Shown: one piece after another, positions 52,199 to 61,388 of the stretch | Layout: each line of letters opens with the position of its first letter | Numbering within the stretch: the stretch's first letter is position 1 | Made by a program: the position numbers and the translations under genes | Assembly: GCA_025356095.1 (NCBI GenBank) | Contig: JANXUR010000068.1 | Coordinates: 22,172 to 86,171 of the forward strand | Length of the DNA: 64,000 bases | Source of the DNA: Acidobacteriaceae bacterium | Lineage (GTDB): Bacteria; Acidobacteriota; Terriglobia; Terriglobales; Acidobacteriaceae | Direction: 5' to 3' | Notes under the pieces: model-generated | The model's input: the letters and a program-made list of their open reading frames with translations, nothing else | Told to the model about the DNA's origin: nothing | The model's database searches: none

Positions 52199-52320
52199 CA
52201 GGCTATTCTCTCAGTTTAGTCATTGATGATGAAAAGTGGGAACTCTCGTCCCCATTTGCCCGTACAAACGGATGGGTGCGCGGCTGCGTCTGGCGGAGGC
52301 CCTTTGGACAAGGAGACGAG

Positions 52321-53052
52321 ATGAAAAGCCACGATCGAGAAGCCTCACCCCAAACTTATGCACGAACCGCCGGAGTTCTCTATTTGTTTGTAATCGTGGC
52401 CGCCCTTTTTGGCGAGGCGTTCGTGCGCGGCAAGCTTATTGTTCCGGGGGACGCCGCAGCTACCGCCGCCAACATCATCGGGTCCGAATCGCTGTTCCGT
52501 ATTGGTCTCGCAGTCGAACTGCTCACCTGCGTTTGCGACGTGGTGCTGGCCATGATCCTTTACACGTTGCTCAAGCCTGTGAACCGCAACTTGGCTTTGC
52601 TCGCAGCGTTCTTCCGCTTGACGTTTGTAGCTTTCTACAGTGTCGCCAAACTCTTCGAAATCGCGGCCTTGCTGCTGCTCGGCCAGGCTGACTACCTTAA
52701 GGTGTTTGAGCCGCAGCAACTGCACACCGTCGCATATCTGTCACTTAGCCTACATGACTCTGGATATGGGGCCAGCTTGCTCTTCTTCGGGTTCTGTACC
52801 TCGCTGTTTGGCTACTTGATTTACCAGTCCAAGTACCTGCCCCGGCTCATCGGTGCCCTGATGGTGATTGCAGGCGTGGGGTATTCCATTTACAGCTTGG
52901 CGCAGATGCTCTCACCCGCTTTCACGTCGAGGTTGTTGTTCCCTTGGCTCTTGTTGCCCGGGTTTGTCGCGGAGCTTGGACTCTGTCTGTGGCTTATCGT
53001 CAAAGGTGTCAACATCACCCGCTGGGAGGAGAGAATGGACAATTCCGCGTAG
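52321..53052 (+). CDS. DUF4386 family membrane protein
   Basis: 243 residues from ATG 52321, which has AAGGAGACG upstream; longer in-frame starts lack any signal. Six transmembrane helices. Typical DUF4386 features: YARTAGVLYLFVIVAALFGE at the start, conserved FRIGLAVEL and FYSVAKLFE. The function is unknown. Confidence 0.85.
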   Translation: MKSHDREASPQTYARTAGVLYLFVIVAALFGEAFVRGKLIVPGDAAATAANIIGSESLFRIGLAVELLTCVCDVVLAMILYTLLKPVNRNLALLAAFFRLTFVAFYSVAKLFEIAALLLLGQADYLKVFEPQQLHTVAYLSLSLHDSGYGASLLFFGFCTSLFGYLIYQSKYLPRLIGALMVIAGVGYSIYSLAQMLSPAFTSRLLFPWLLLPGFVAELGLCLWLIVKGVNITRWEERMDNSA

Positions 53053-53089
53053 GAACGGATGAAGGGACACCGCAGCAACCCCTCTCACT

Positions 53090-54370
53090 CTAGCGGGAGA
53101 ACACGGCTCCGTGGGCGTAGACGGTTCCCGTCCAGCCGTGCGGCCATTCGCGCTGATTCAGACTAAACCCCACTTTGCCGTCGAGGCCCTTGAACGCTTC
53201 ATCGAATGAGAGTTTTCCGGTCGCTTGATCCAGTTTCAGCAAGTACACCCGGCCCGATTGCCCGGTAGCGACGAGCCTTTGTGTCTTCTCGCCCCAACCC
53301 GTCCAATGTGCCGGATAGTCCTCGCCCAGAACCAGCCGCGAAACCTCTACCGGCTGATCCGGTTTCGTAAGGTTAATCACGATCAAACCGTGGATCGCGG
53401 GCACGCTCTGCACCAAAAAATGCCCGACAATCGTCGGCACTCCGCACCACTGCCCTGGAAACACGTACACCAGCTTCGACGAGGGATTGTCCCCTGCGAT
53501 CCCGGTAATGCGCTCAATCCCGCAGCCGAGCGTCTGTACGTAAACCGACCCATCCGGCCCGCGCCGCGGCTCTTCCGGCCCAATCTGGCTGTAGTGGTTG
53601 CTACCGGGGTCGAGATACGCCGTGTGCAGCAGCTTCAGGTCGGATAGCCGCCAGATCTGATACGTAACTCCAAAGAAGTCAGACTCTTGCATCGAGGTGT
53701 TGGTCACCAGCGCGCGGTCAATTTCCGGCAGGATTACCACGCCATACGGCATCAGGTCAGCGCCCGCGAACGCGGAATCGAAGTTGCCCGCCGCGCGCAC
53801 CACGTTGCCTTGGTCATCCATCTCCACCAGCCCACCGGAAAGCGAGTCTGCGGGTTCGCCGTAGGTTTCCACAGTAAGCATCGCCTGGTCATGGCTGGCC
53901 GGATGCGCCATCGCCTCGGCCATGCTCGGGGCTTTATGCTGGAACGTAGCCAGCACGTGCCCGTTCGGCAGCCGCAAATAGGAGTGCGGATGCATAAATC
54001 CGCCCCGGTCATAAAACGAAGTCACCGTCTTGGGGTGTAGCGGATCGCGCAGGTCAAAAATGAACGTCCGACCCGGATCGTGGTCGTTTGCAAACAACAT
54101 GCCGCTTGCTGGCATGGTGTATTCGGTATGGTGCGGACGAACTGTCTTCTGGTCGGTGGGCAGCGTCGTCACCAGCTTGCCATAGTTAGGCGACCCGGAG
54201 TCGGCGTCAACCACCATCAGGAAGTCATTCGCTTTGTGTTCAGCGTCGCCGCCCCAAACAAACAGGTAGCTGCCACTCGAAGGCTTTCCAGATTCGGAAA
54301 ACGCCAACCCACACACCACTGGCGCCAGCATGAGCGCGAACAGCACCTTCCACCGCAAACTTCCAACCAT
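53090..54370 (-). CDS. Exported selenium-binding-protein-like beta-propeller
   Basis: 426 residues. A signal peptide (LFALMLAPVVCGLAFSE) precedes a propeller: YLFVWGGDAEHKANDFLMVV, then HHTEYTMPASGMLFAND, FDLRDPLHPKTV, GFMHPHSYLRLPNGH. Paired histidines at these places are conserved in the SBP56/methanethiol oxidase family, which is why I suggest it; the match is at the level of pattern and not certain. If correct, it may oxidise a small thiol in the periplasm with copper. Confidence 0.6.
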   Translation of the reverse strand: MVGSLRWKVLFALMLAPVVCGLAFSESGKPSSGSYLFVWGGDAEHKANDFLMVVDADSGSPNYGKLVTTLPTDQKTVRPHHTEYTMPASGMLFANDHDPGRTFIFDLRDPLHPKTVTSFYDRGGFMHPHSYLRLPNGHVLATFQHKAPSMAEAMAHPASHDQAMLTVETYGEPADSLSGGLVEMDDQGNVVRAAGNFDSAFAGADLMPYGVVILPEIDRALVTNTSMQESDFFGVTYQIWRLSDLKLLHTAYLDPGSNHYSQIGPEEPRRGPDGSVYVQTLGCGIERITGIAGDNPSSKLVYVFPGQWCGVPTIVGHFLVQSVPAIHGLIVINLTKPDQPVEVSRLVLGEDYPAHWTGWGEKTQRLVATGQSGRVYLLKLDQATGKLSFDEAFKGLDGKVGFSLNQREWPHGWTGTVYAHGAVFSR

Positions 54371-54400
54371 GAACCGTCCTATCTCGCCAGATGGCTGGCT

Positions 54401-54886
54401 TTACATCTTGTACTTGCCCATGTCATCGTCCCCGAGGCCTTCCAGCCACTTACGCAGCTCTTCGGCGTTCACTGGTTCGGGAGAGCTTGCACTTACCTTC
54501 GCCTTGAGCAGTACTTCCTTGTCCACAAAGATCGGGCAATCCATGCGTAAAGCCAGCGCCAGCGCATCCGAGGGGCGCGAATCCACACTCATCAGCTTGC
54601 CCTGCCGCTCCACCCAAATCACTGCGTAAAAGGTGTCGTCGCGCAGTTCAGTCACCACCACACGGCGAATCTCGGCGTCGAAGCCCACCAGCAGACTCTT
54701 TAGCAGGTCGTGAGTCATTGGGCGCGGCGTCGCGACCTTTTCAATTTCCAGCGCGATGGCATTCGCCTCGTAGGAGCCTACCCAAATCGGTAGCACCGCG
54801 TCGGTATCCACCTCTTTTAGGACGACGATAGGCACATTGGTCACCGGGTCCATCATCAAGCCCCGAATCTTCATTTCGACTTCCAT
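54401..54886 (-). CDS. Bifunctional nuclease family protein (DUF151)
   Basis: 161 residues; GGAGGAG eight bases before ATG 54886. The BFN domain is clear: MKIRGLMMDPVTNVPIVVLK, PIWVGSYEANAIALEIE, TPRPMTHDLLKSLL, ERQGKLMSVDSRPSDALALA. Members have DNase/RNase activity or act as stress proteins. The C-terminal 30 residues are an acidic extension. Confidence 0.92.
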   Translation of the reverse strand: MEVEMKIRGLMMDPVTNVPIVVLKEVDTDAVLPIWVGSYEANAIALEIEKVATPRPMTHDLLKSLLVGFDAEIRRVVVTELRDDTFYAVIWVERQGKLMSVDSRPSDALALALRMDCPIFVDKEVLLKAKVSASSPEPVNAEELRKWLEGLGDDDMGKYKM

Positions 54887-54967
54887 CGTGTGGCTCCTCC
54901 AAAAACCCCTAGCGTAAACCAGCTCACCGCAAGCTTACCGCAAGTGAGCAGCTGACCGCCGCAAATC

Positions 54968-55957
54968 TCATCCCCGCGCTGCGGCAAACCTTATTTCGTC
55001 TGAGACATTTCCCCCGGTCATCAGACAAACCACACTCGCTCCCCAACCAGCGGCTACGCCGTAACGTAGCCAAGCGGCGGTCGCAGCAGCCCCCGCTGGT
55101 TCCGCCACCACATCTTCGTGACGCATCAGCCACCGTACGGCCCCCAGCAATTCGACCTCACTCACCAGCACTACATCCTCCACCAGCTCGCGCACCGTCG
55201 CTACGTTCGCTTCTTCCGGCGTCCGCGTGGCCAAACCGTCGGCAATGGTGACGCAGGTTTCCGTCGGCGTTGCCTTACCCGCCTTCCACGACAGGTAGTA
55301 CGAAGGAGCTTGCTCGGCCTGCACGCCGACGATGCGAATCGCTGGCTTTAGGTGCTTGGCCGCAAAGGCCACGCCCCGAATCAGCGCGGTATCACCCATG
55401 GGGACTATGAGCGTCTCCACCTCTGGCAACTGCTCGATGATTTCGCAAGCGATGACCGCTGGCCCGTGCAGCAGGTCGGGGTCAGTGCCGTCGTTTAAGA
55501 AAAAGGCACCGTTGCTGGCAGCATACTCGACCGCCACCAGGTAGCCCGCGGCCGAATCCACGCCAACTTCCACTACCTCGGCCCCAAGAGCAAGAATACG
55601 CGCCCGCTTCACCGGATTCGGGTTCTCGGGCAAAAAGATCCTCGCGGGCACTCCGAGCAACTGCGCAGCGTATGCCACCGCCGCACCATGATTCCCTGTG
55701 CTGGAAGCCACGACTTCGCGAATCGGCCCTCGCGCCAAATTGACCGCCAAGGCGTAGACAGCCCCCCGAGGCTTGAACGATCCGGTGGGCAGCTCTGATT
55801 CCATTTTGAGAAAAACGCGTGACGGGTCTGCGGGTGATGGCTTGGTAGAGGAATGGCTGTTGCGGGTTGTGGAAAGGCTGTTGGCGCGGCGGAGCGATGT
55901 AACTGGCAGGTACCGTTCGAGCAAAGCACGCGCGGTTCTCACCTCAGCAAAGGTCAT
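54968..55957 (-). CDS. Threonine dehydratase-like PLP enzyme (fold type II)
   Basis: 329 residues. The PLP lysine is Lys62 in GSFKPRGA; the phosphate loop is GGN in CLMTGGNVSDE, and SSTGNHGAAVA binds the cofactor ring. It is either a biosynthetic-like threonine/serine dehydratase without the ACT domain, or a racemase of the same fold. Its ATG is four bases after the miaB stop, so the two are cotranscribed. Confidence 0.9.
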   Translation of the reverse strand: MTFAEVRTARALLERYLPVTSLRRANSLSTTRNSHSSTKPSPADPSRVFLKMESELPTGSFKPRGAVYALAVNLARGPIREVVASSTGNHGAAVAYAAQLLGVPARIFLPENPNPVKRARILALGAEVVEVGVDSAAGYLVAVEYAASNGAFFLNDGTDPDLLHGPAVIACEIIEQLPEVETLIVPMGDTALIRGVAFAAKHLKPAIRIVGVQAEQAPSYYLSWKAGKATPTETCVTIADGLATRTPEEANVATVRELVEDVVLVSEVELLGAVRWLMRHEDVVAEPAGAAATAAWLRYGVAAGWGASVVCLMTGGNVSDEIRFAAARG

Positions 55958-55960
55958 ACC

Positions 55961-57391
55961 CTAGCCAACCCAGTCCCCGGCCAAGCTATTAGGGAACGTT
56001 GCGGTAACCCTGACTGAGCCATAGCTTCCAACCATTGGCCGAAAATCATCTGCCGCAACAAAGTTTACGGTTTTGTTCTGGGAACTGCGGCCGTACCACT
56101 GGCGTTTGGCAGAATTCAACCCCTCCACCATTACTTCAATTTCCGCGCCTAAGTGTCTGCGATTACGCGTTGCTTGCGTCTCGCGCTGGCGGTTTTGCAG
56201 GATTGCCAGTCGCCGTGACTTCTCTTCCTCGGGAACCGCGTCCGCCATGGACTGTGCCGGCGTATTCGGGCGAGGGCTGTACTTAAAGAAGAAGCCATTG
56301 TCGTAGCCGACTTCCTCCATCAAGCTGAGCGTCTCCTCAAAATCGGCCCCGGTCTCGCCCGGAAAGCCGACGATGATGTCGGTCGTCAGGCTCAAGTCGC
56401 GCTTGGCGGCGTGCATCCAGCTAATGCGCTCAAGATACTGCTCGCGGGTATAAAGACGCTGCATTAGATTCAGCACCCGAGTCGAGCCGCTCTGCACGGG
56501 TAGGTGGATGTGGTCGCAAAGCTTTGGCGTGGCATCCATCGCTTCCACAATATCTTTGCCAAAGTCACGTGGATGCGACGTGGTGAAGCGAACGCGGCGG
56601 ATGCCGTTGATTTCACTTACGGCAACTAACAGTTCAGCAAAGCTCTTAATGCCAGTAGTATCCCGGTAAGAATTCACGTTTTGCCCGAGGAGTTGGATGT
56701 CAGTGAAACCGGCGTCGGCCATGCGACGCGCCTCTGCCAAAACTGACGCGGACGAGCGGCTGCGCTCCTTGCCACGGGTGTATGGGACGACGCAATAGGC
56801 ACAAAACTTGTCGCAGCCCTCGATGATGGTGATGTATCCGCGATGCTGGTTGGAGCGGGCAGTAAATTCGGTTTCAAAGCATTCTTCAGTCTCGCGGTCG
56901 TCGAGGCCGGTGACGCGGCGGGCACCGTTTTCCAAGTCGCGCAGCATCCCGCTCAGCTTGTTATAGCTGGCCGAGCCGCAGACCAGCGAGACGTGCGGAG
57001 CCTTATCAAAGATCGCAGCGCCTTCCTGCTGCGCGACGCAACCCAGAACGCCAAAACGCTTACCCTTTTGCCGAAATTTATATTCATCCAGCCGATGAAA
57101 CACCTTTTGCTCCGCCTTGTCGCGAATGGAACAGGTGTTGTAGAGCACTAGATCCGCGTCGTCGGCCGTTTCCACCTGACGGTAGCCTTCGGCGAACAGC
57201 GTACCCATGATCTTTTCCGAATCATGTGCATTCATCTGGCAGCCAAATGTCTCTAGATAGAATGACTTAGCGGGGATAGCACTCTCGGTGACAAACTCTG
57301 CGTCGGGGCCAACCGCAGCGCGGGCCCCGACTTGCGCTGGACTGGCCACCTGTCGCGCTGGTGGCTCGCCAATCTGTATTAGTTGTGGCAT
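55961..57391 (-). CDS. miaB: tRNA-2-methylthio-N6-dimethylallyladenosine synthase
   Basis: 476 residues if started at ATG 57391. Radical SAM cluster C-D-K-F-C-A-Y-C in IIEGCDKFCAYCVVPYTRG, UPF0004 domain with FGCQMNAHDSEK, NTCSIRDKAE and GCVAQQEG, and a C-terminal TRAM domain. It adds the methylthio group to i6A37 of tRNAs. TATACT ends seven bases before ATG 57391, so a leaderless message is likely; another candidate is ATG 57436 with GAGGAA. The frame is open far upstream into a DUF429 domain (see that entry). Confidence 0.95.
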   Translation of the reverse strand: MPQLIQIGEPPARQVASPAQVGARAAVGPDAEFVTESAIPAKSFYLETFGCQMNAHDSEKIMGTLFAEGYRQVETADDADLVLYNTCSIRDKAEQKVFHRLDEYKFRQKGKRFGVLGCVAQQEGAAIFDKAPHVSLVCGSASYNKLSGMLRDLENGARRVTGLDDRETEECFETEFTARSNQHRGYITIIEGCDKFCAYCVVPYTRGKERSRSSASVLAEARRMADAGFTDIQLLGQNVNSYRDTTGIKSFAELLVAVSEINGIRRVRFTTSHPRDFGKDIVEAMDATPKLCDHIHLPVQSGSTRVLNLMQRLYTREQYLERISWMHAAKRDLSLTTDIIVGFPGETGADFEETLSLMEEVGYDNGFFFKYSPRPNTPAQSMADAVPEEEKSRRLAILQNRQRETQATRNRRHLGAEIEVMVEGLNSAKRQWYGRSSQNKTVNFVAADDFRPMVGSYGSVRVTATFPNSLAGDWVG

Positions 57392-58219
57392 CGCCTTCAG
57401 TATAACCGGATGGAGGGCCACAGCTCGGATGCCCATCCCGCTGTGTTCCTCGCGGATGCGTTTGGGCACGACGATGTAGCCCGCGTCGCGGCTGCCGACG
57501 ACGTCTGTGCGCGCTGTGCCCCAATGCCAGTACCACGCAGCAACGTAGGCGCAAAGCACGGCGTCGAGTTGGTCTTCCACTTCTTTGAATGCCGCGCCGC
57601 CGGAGTCGGGTACGGCGGGCAGCTCTTGCTCGGTCAACGTGATGTGCGGCTGCATTGCCGGGAGGCGCGTCAGCATCAGGCTGCGCAGGCGGTTGAGTTC
57701 GCCGATGCGGAAAGCGGCGGTGCGTCCGGCTTTGCGTTTGTACTGGATGATGCGCTCGAGGCCGAACATCTGCACATAGGAAGCGTGGGGAAAGGCTTCA
57801 AACTGCCAGCGACCGGGTGCGTGGGGGGCAAGATTGGCGGCGTGGGCAAAGCCCATCGCCGCGAGCTTGGCACTGAAGCCGATGGTTTAGGCAGCGAATG
57901 GGCGCACGAGGTTCGCCGGATAGGCACCGGCATGGTATTTGCCATAGTGATGATGCATGGCCTTATCGCAGTCGCGCATTCCGGCGGGGTTGGCAATGAC
58001 GAGCGGCGCATCTACGCCGACAATGGCATCGTGGGTGTCTGCCACGTCCCTCACCCACGCGAGGATGTCAGCTTCCGCCGAGCGGCGGTCAAGGCTGGTG
58101 AGGCGCAAGGTGATTGCCTTCGCAGACTTACCCGAAGTATTGCTGGCGAGGGCAGCTAGACCACTCGGCTTGCCATGCCATCCGAGATCTATGCCGAGAA
58201 AGAGCACGTAGCCCCGCAT
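57392..58219 (-). pseudogene. DUF429 (predicted RNase H-fold) gene with in-frame stop, fused to miaB
   Basis: The N-terminal half (58219 to 57887) starts FLGIDLGWHGKPSGLAAL and has VGVDAPLVIANP, both DUF429 motifs. It ends in TAA at 57887-57889. The same frame continues without any shift: TIGFSAKLAAMGFAHA, then RWQFEAFPHASYVQMFG, FKEVEDQLDAVLCAYVAAW, which is the rest of DUF429. No stop separates this part from miaB. So one nonsense codon breaks DUF429, and the C-terminal part is in frame with MiaB. A single sequencing error could also explain the stop. Confidence 0.85.
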
Positions 58220-58273
58220 CTTAGTTCAGCAATTCGGACTTCAGGTGATTCACACTGATGAGGTACTAACATA

Positions 58274-58301
58274 AGGACTGGCCGAGTTTCCGGCCAGTCC
58301 T
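58274..58301. terminator. Hairpin between DUF429 and M13 peptidase genes
   Basis: An 11-bp perfect stem, AGGACTGGCCG and complement, loop AGTTTC. It is placed to end the M13 transcript. Confidence 0.75.
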
Positions 58302-58331
58302 GCATAAGTTGCTGCCGCTGCGCGGGTTACA

Positions 58332-60359
58332 TTACCAGACTTTGCAGCGGTCCGCTTCTGGACGGACCATGGCCGACCCTGATTTGCAACTAAATGCATT
58401 GGCAAAAGCGGGCAGGTTAGACAGCGGTCCGATGACGCGGTACTTAGCGATAGGGTGGGGATCTCCCTGCACCATTGCCCGCTGGGCTTCGGGACGAATT
58501 TCATCGCCACGCCACTGACCCCATGCAATAAAGAACTGCTGGTCTGGGGTTAAGCCATCTACCGTGGAAGCTGGATGCATCTTCTGAGCCTTTTGGAAAG
58601 CTAAGTAAGCAATGGAGGCACCGGCTAAGTCACCAATACTTTCACCGAGAACCAACTTGCCATTGTGGTGAATGCCGGGTTCGATAAAGTAGCCATCGAA
58701 TTGCCGCACCACGCAAGAGGTCTTATCCTCAAAGCGCTTCAGGTCGTCGGTAGTCCACCAGTTGTTCAGGCGGCCTTCGGCGTCGTACTGCGCGCCCTGG
58801 TCGTCAAAACCATGACTAATCTCATGCCCAATCACTACGCCGATGCCGCCATAGTTAATCGCATCCACGCCTTTAGGGTCAAAGGCCGGAGGCTGTAATA
58901 TGCCGGCTGGAAAAACGATTTCATTCAACAGTGGATTGTAGTAAGCGTTCGAGGTTGGCGGAGTCATGCCCCAGCGGCCGCGGTCTGTAGGTTTGCCCAT
59001 CAGGCCACGATCTTCGTTGATGTTCCAGCGCGACGCCGCGTCCTGGTTATTCCAGTAAGAATCACGGCTCAGCACGATGCTGCCGTAGTCTTTCCATTTA
59101 TCGGGATAGCCAATTTTCGGATTAAAGGTAGCGAGCTTTTCCAGCGCTTTTTTCTTGGTTTCGGGACTCATCCAATCGAGGCCTTCGACGGTGTCGTGCA
59201 TGGCGGCCAGAATGTTGTGTACCATCTCTAGCGCGCGGGCTTTGGCTTCGGGTGAAAAGTGAGTTTCTACATATTTTTTGCCAAGTGCATCGCCCAACTG
59301 CGCGTCCGTCGCTTCCGTGCAACGCTTCCAGCGTGGCTTCAGTTCCTTCGCGCCATTCAGATATGCCCCATAGAAAGAGAAGTTCTCTTCTACAAACGGC
59401 TGGGAGAGCGCGTCAGCACCACCGTGAAGGTACTGCCAGCGTAAGTAGGTCTTCCAGTCGGAAAGAGGGGTCTCGCGAATGGCGCGGTCTACTTCTTGCA
59501 GGAACTTGGGTTGATCTACATTCATAGCAGCGCGAGAGATATTGGCTTCGCTAAAGTAGGTGGCCCAATCCATGGCGGGCGTCAGCTTCTGTAAATCGCC
59601 GAAAGTAGTTACGTGATCTGTGGCTTGCGGATCGCGCAGAGCTACATTGTCAAGAGTAGCCTCGGCGAGTTTTTTCTCGAAGGCGAACACTGTAGCAGCG
59701 GAAGCTTTGGCCTTGGCTTCGTCGTATCCTGACAACTTAAAAAGGTTGGTAACATGGATAAGATATTTTTCGCGAGCCTCCACAAAGCGCGGCTCTGTCT
59801 TCAGGTAGTAGTCGCGGTCGGGGAGCCCCAGCCCGCTGGCACCGATATCTGTAATCGTCTGCGTGGGGTTATGATTACCGGGAGTGGAGCCGACCGCAAA
59901 GGGCACGAACGCGCCCTGATCGTGCAGGTGGCGAATCACACGCTGTAAGTCAGCAGTGGTCTTCATCGAGTCTATCTCAGTAAGCATGGGCTGGGCAGGC
60001 GCCAGGCCGAGCTTGTTGATGCGCGACTCATCCATGCACGAGCCGTAATAGTCGCCAATCAGTTGCTCGGAGCTACCTTTGGGCCAGTCAGTACGTTTGG
60101 AGACATCGTCGAGAATAACCTTGAGCTGCTCCTTGGACGTTTCGCCCGCTTCCCAGCGGCGGCTCCAGCGGGTCATGGAGGCAGGAATGGGATGCTCGGC
60201 GCGCCAGGTGCCGTTGGCGTATTGGAAGAAGTCGGTGCAAGGGTCGGCCTTACGGTCAAGATCACCGAGTTGCACGCTGCGCTGCGGCGTGGTTTGCGCG
60301 AAGAATTGGATGGAGAGTGCGAAGACAAATACAACTAAAGATAACTGACGGAATCGCAT
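58332..60359 (-). CDS. M13 family metallopeptidase (neprilysin-like)
   Basis: 675 residues from ATG 60359 (GAGG five bases upstream). A signal peptide ends in FFAQ; then DPCTDFFQYANGTWRAEHPIP, the family start. Catalytic motifs: NAYYNPLLNEIVFPAGILQPP, zinc site H512-E-I-S-H516 and GESIGDLAG with the third ligand, plus C-terminal CKVW. It cleaves oligopeptides outside the cytoplasm. Acidobacteria carry many copies of this family. Confidence 0.95.
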   Translation of the reverse strand: MRFRQLSLVVFVFALSIQFFAQTTPQRSVQLGDLDRKADPCTDFFQYANGTWRAEHPIPASMTRWSRRWEAGETSKEQLKVILDDVSKRTDWPKGSSEQLIGDYYGSCMDESRINKLGLAPAQPMLTEIDSMKTTADLQRVIRHLHDQGAFVPFAVGSTPGNHNPTQTITDIGASGLGLPDRDYYLKTEPRFVEAREKYLIHVTNLFKLSGYDEAKAKASAATVFAFEKKLAEATLDNVALRDPQATDHVTTFGDLQKLTPAMDWATYFSEANISRAAMNVDQPKFLQEVDRAIRETPLSDWKTYLRWQYLHGGADALSQPFVEENFSFYGAYLNGAKELKPRWKRCTEATDAQLGDALGKKYVETHFSPEAKARALEMVHNILAAMHDTVEGLDWMSPETKKKALEKLATFNPKIGYPDKWKDYGSIVLSRDSYWNNQDAASRWNINEDRGLMGKPTDRGRWGMTPPTSNAYYNPLLNEIVFPAGILQPPAFDPKGVDAINYGGIGVVIGHEISHGFDDQGAQYDAEGRLNNWWTTDDLKRFEDKTSCVVRQFDGYFIEPGIHHNGKLVLGESIGDLAGASIAYLAFQKAQKMHPASTVDGLTPDQQFFIAWGQWRGDEIRPEAQRAMVQGDPHPIAKYRVIGPLSNLPAFANAFSCKSGSAMVRPEADRCKVW

Positions 60360-60480
60360 GGGAACCTCTTTCTGAGACGGAGCCATTTTTGCAGGGAGAC
60401 GGGCGAACGTCAAATGGGATCGCAACGGTTTGCAGGCTACCAAGCAATCCTGGTGGCGCAGCAAGAGTGAATGCAGAGAG

Positions 60481-61107
60481 TTATTTGCTGGTCTCGGTTG
60501 CGCCAGTCTTGCAGTAATCTTGCACCAGTGCTACGAAGAGTTGATGGACGCGCGAATCGGAACTGAGTTCAGGATGGAAGGTGGCAGCCATCGCGCTTCC
60601 CTGCCGCACGGCTACGATGTCGGGTTGGCCATCAGGTGCGGTACCGCCTTCGGTGGCCAGCACCTGCACGCCCGGCCCGATGCGCTCGATTTTGGGGGCG
60701 CGGATGAATACCATCTCGATTTCGCTGAGCGTGTTGTTGGCGCTGGATGCCAGTTTGCCCGTGCGAATCGAGCTGTCAATCTGGCGTCCGTAGGCGTTGC
60801 GGCGGATGGTCATGTCAATGGCGCCGAGCGAGGGTTGGGCGGGGCCGAGGACTTCGGTGGCGAGCATAATCGCGCCCGCGCAAGTGCCGAAGGTTGGCTT
60901 GCTGTTGACGAAGATGCGAAGTGCGGCGAAGAAGTCGTCACCCAACAGCTTGAGGAAAGCGCCGGATTCACCGCCGGGAATGATGAGTCCTTCAATTTGA
61001 GCCAATTGCTCGGCTTTGCGCACGGGAATTGATTCCACGCCGAGTTGGTGAAGGCGAAGCTGGTGGGCGGCAAAGTCGCCCTGAATTGCTAGTACACCGA
61101 TGCGCAT
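60481..61107 (-). CDS. pdxT: Pyridoxal 5'-phosphate synthase glutaminase subunit
   Basis: 208 residues from ATG 61107. Class I glutaminase triad: Cys76 in GTCAGAI, His178 and Glu180 in HPEL; GGESGAF forms the oxyanion part. It supplies ammonia to PdxS. No Shine-Dalgarno; TACACT ends six bases before ATG. Usually pdxT follows pdxS directly; here 281 bp separate them. Confidence 0.95.
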   Translation of the reverse strand: MRIGVLAIQGDFAAHQLRLHQLGVESIPVRKAEQLAQIEGLIIPGGESGAFLKLLGDDFFAALRIFVNSKPTFGTCAGAIMLATEVLGPAQPSLGAIDMTIRRNAYGRQIDSSIRTGKLASSANNTLSEIEMVFIRAPKIERIGPGVQVLATEGGTAPDGQPDIVAVRQGSAMAATFHPELSSDSRVHQLFVALVQDYCKTGATETSK

Positions 61108-61221
61108 ACTTTTAGTGTAATAGCTGCGGCGGGGAAGCATCTTTAAGCGTCTTTCGCGCCCACGTGAGCGACGCTAGCTTTGGAAAATTCCGGGGCCAAA
61201 AATAATCGGCTCCGCCAGCCG

Positions 61222-61275
61222 GTTAGCCCAGCTGCTGAAGCCGATTTCATTTCAGTGGCCTCACACAGGGCTAAC
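61222..61275. repeat. Inverted repeat between pdxS and pdxT
   Basis: GTTAGCCC (61222-61229) and GGGCTAAC (61268-61275) with a 38-nt loop. It resembles an intergenic REP-type element and is the only structure in the 281-bp gap. Confidence 0.5.
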
Positions 61276-61388
61276 GCCCCGATCCACCGGGTTGCGCGAC
61301 TTAAGGGTTGTTGCGAGCCCACACTGCGGCGACGGTTTACTTTAACGAGCTTGGCAATGAGTCGTCGCAAAGGCCGGCGGCTCGCGGC

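Noticed and set aside
61143..61370. 75-codon frame between pdxS and pdxT
   Set aside because: No ribosome site and it covers the GTTAGCCC inverted repeat; more likely intergenic element sequence.
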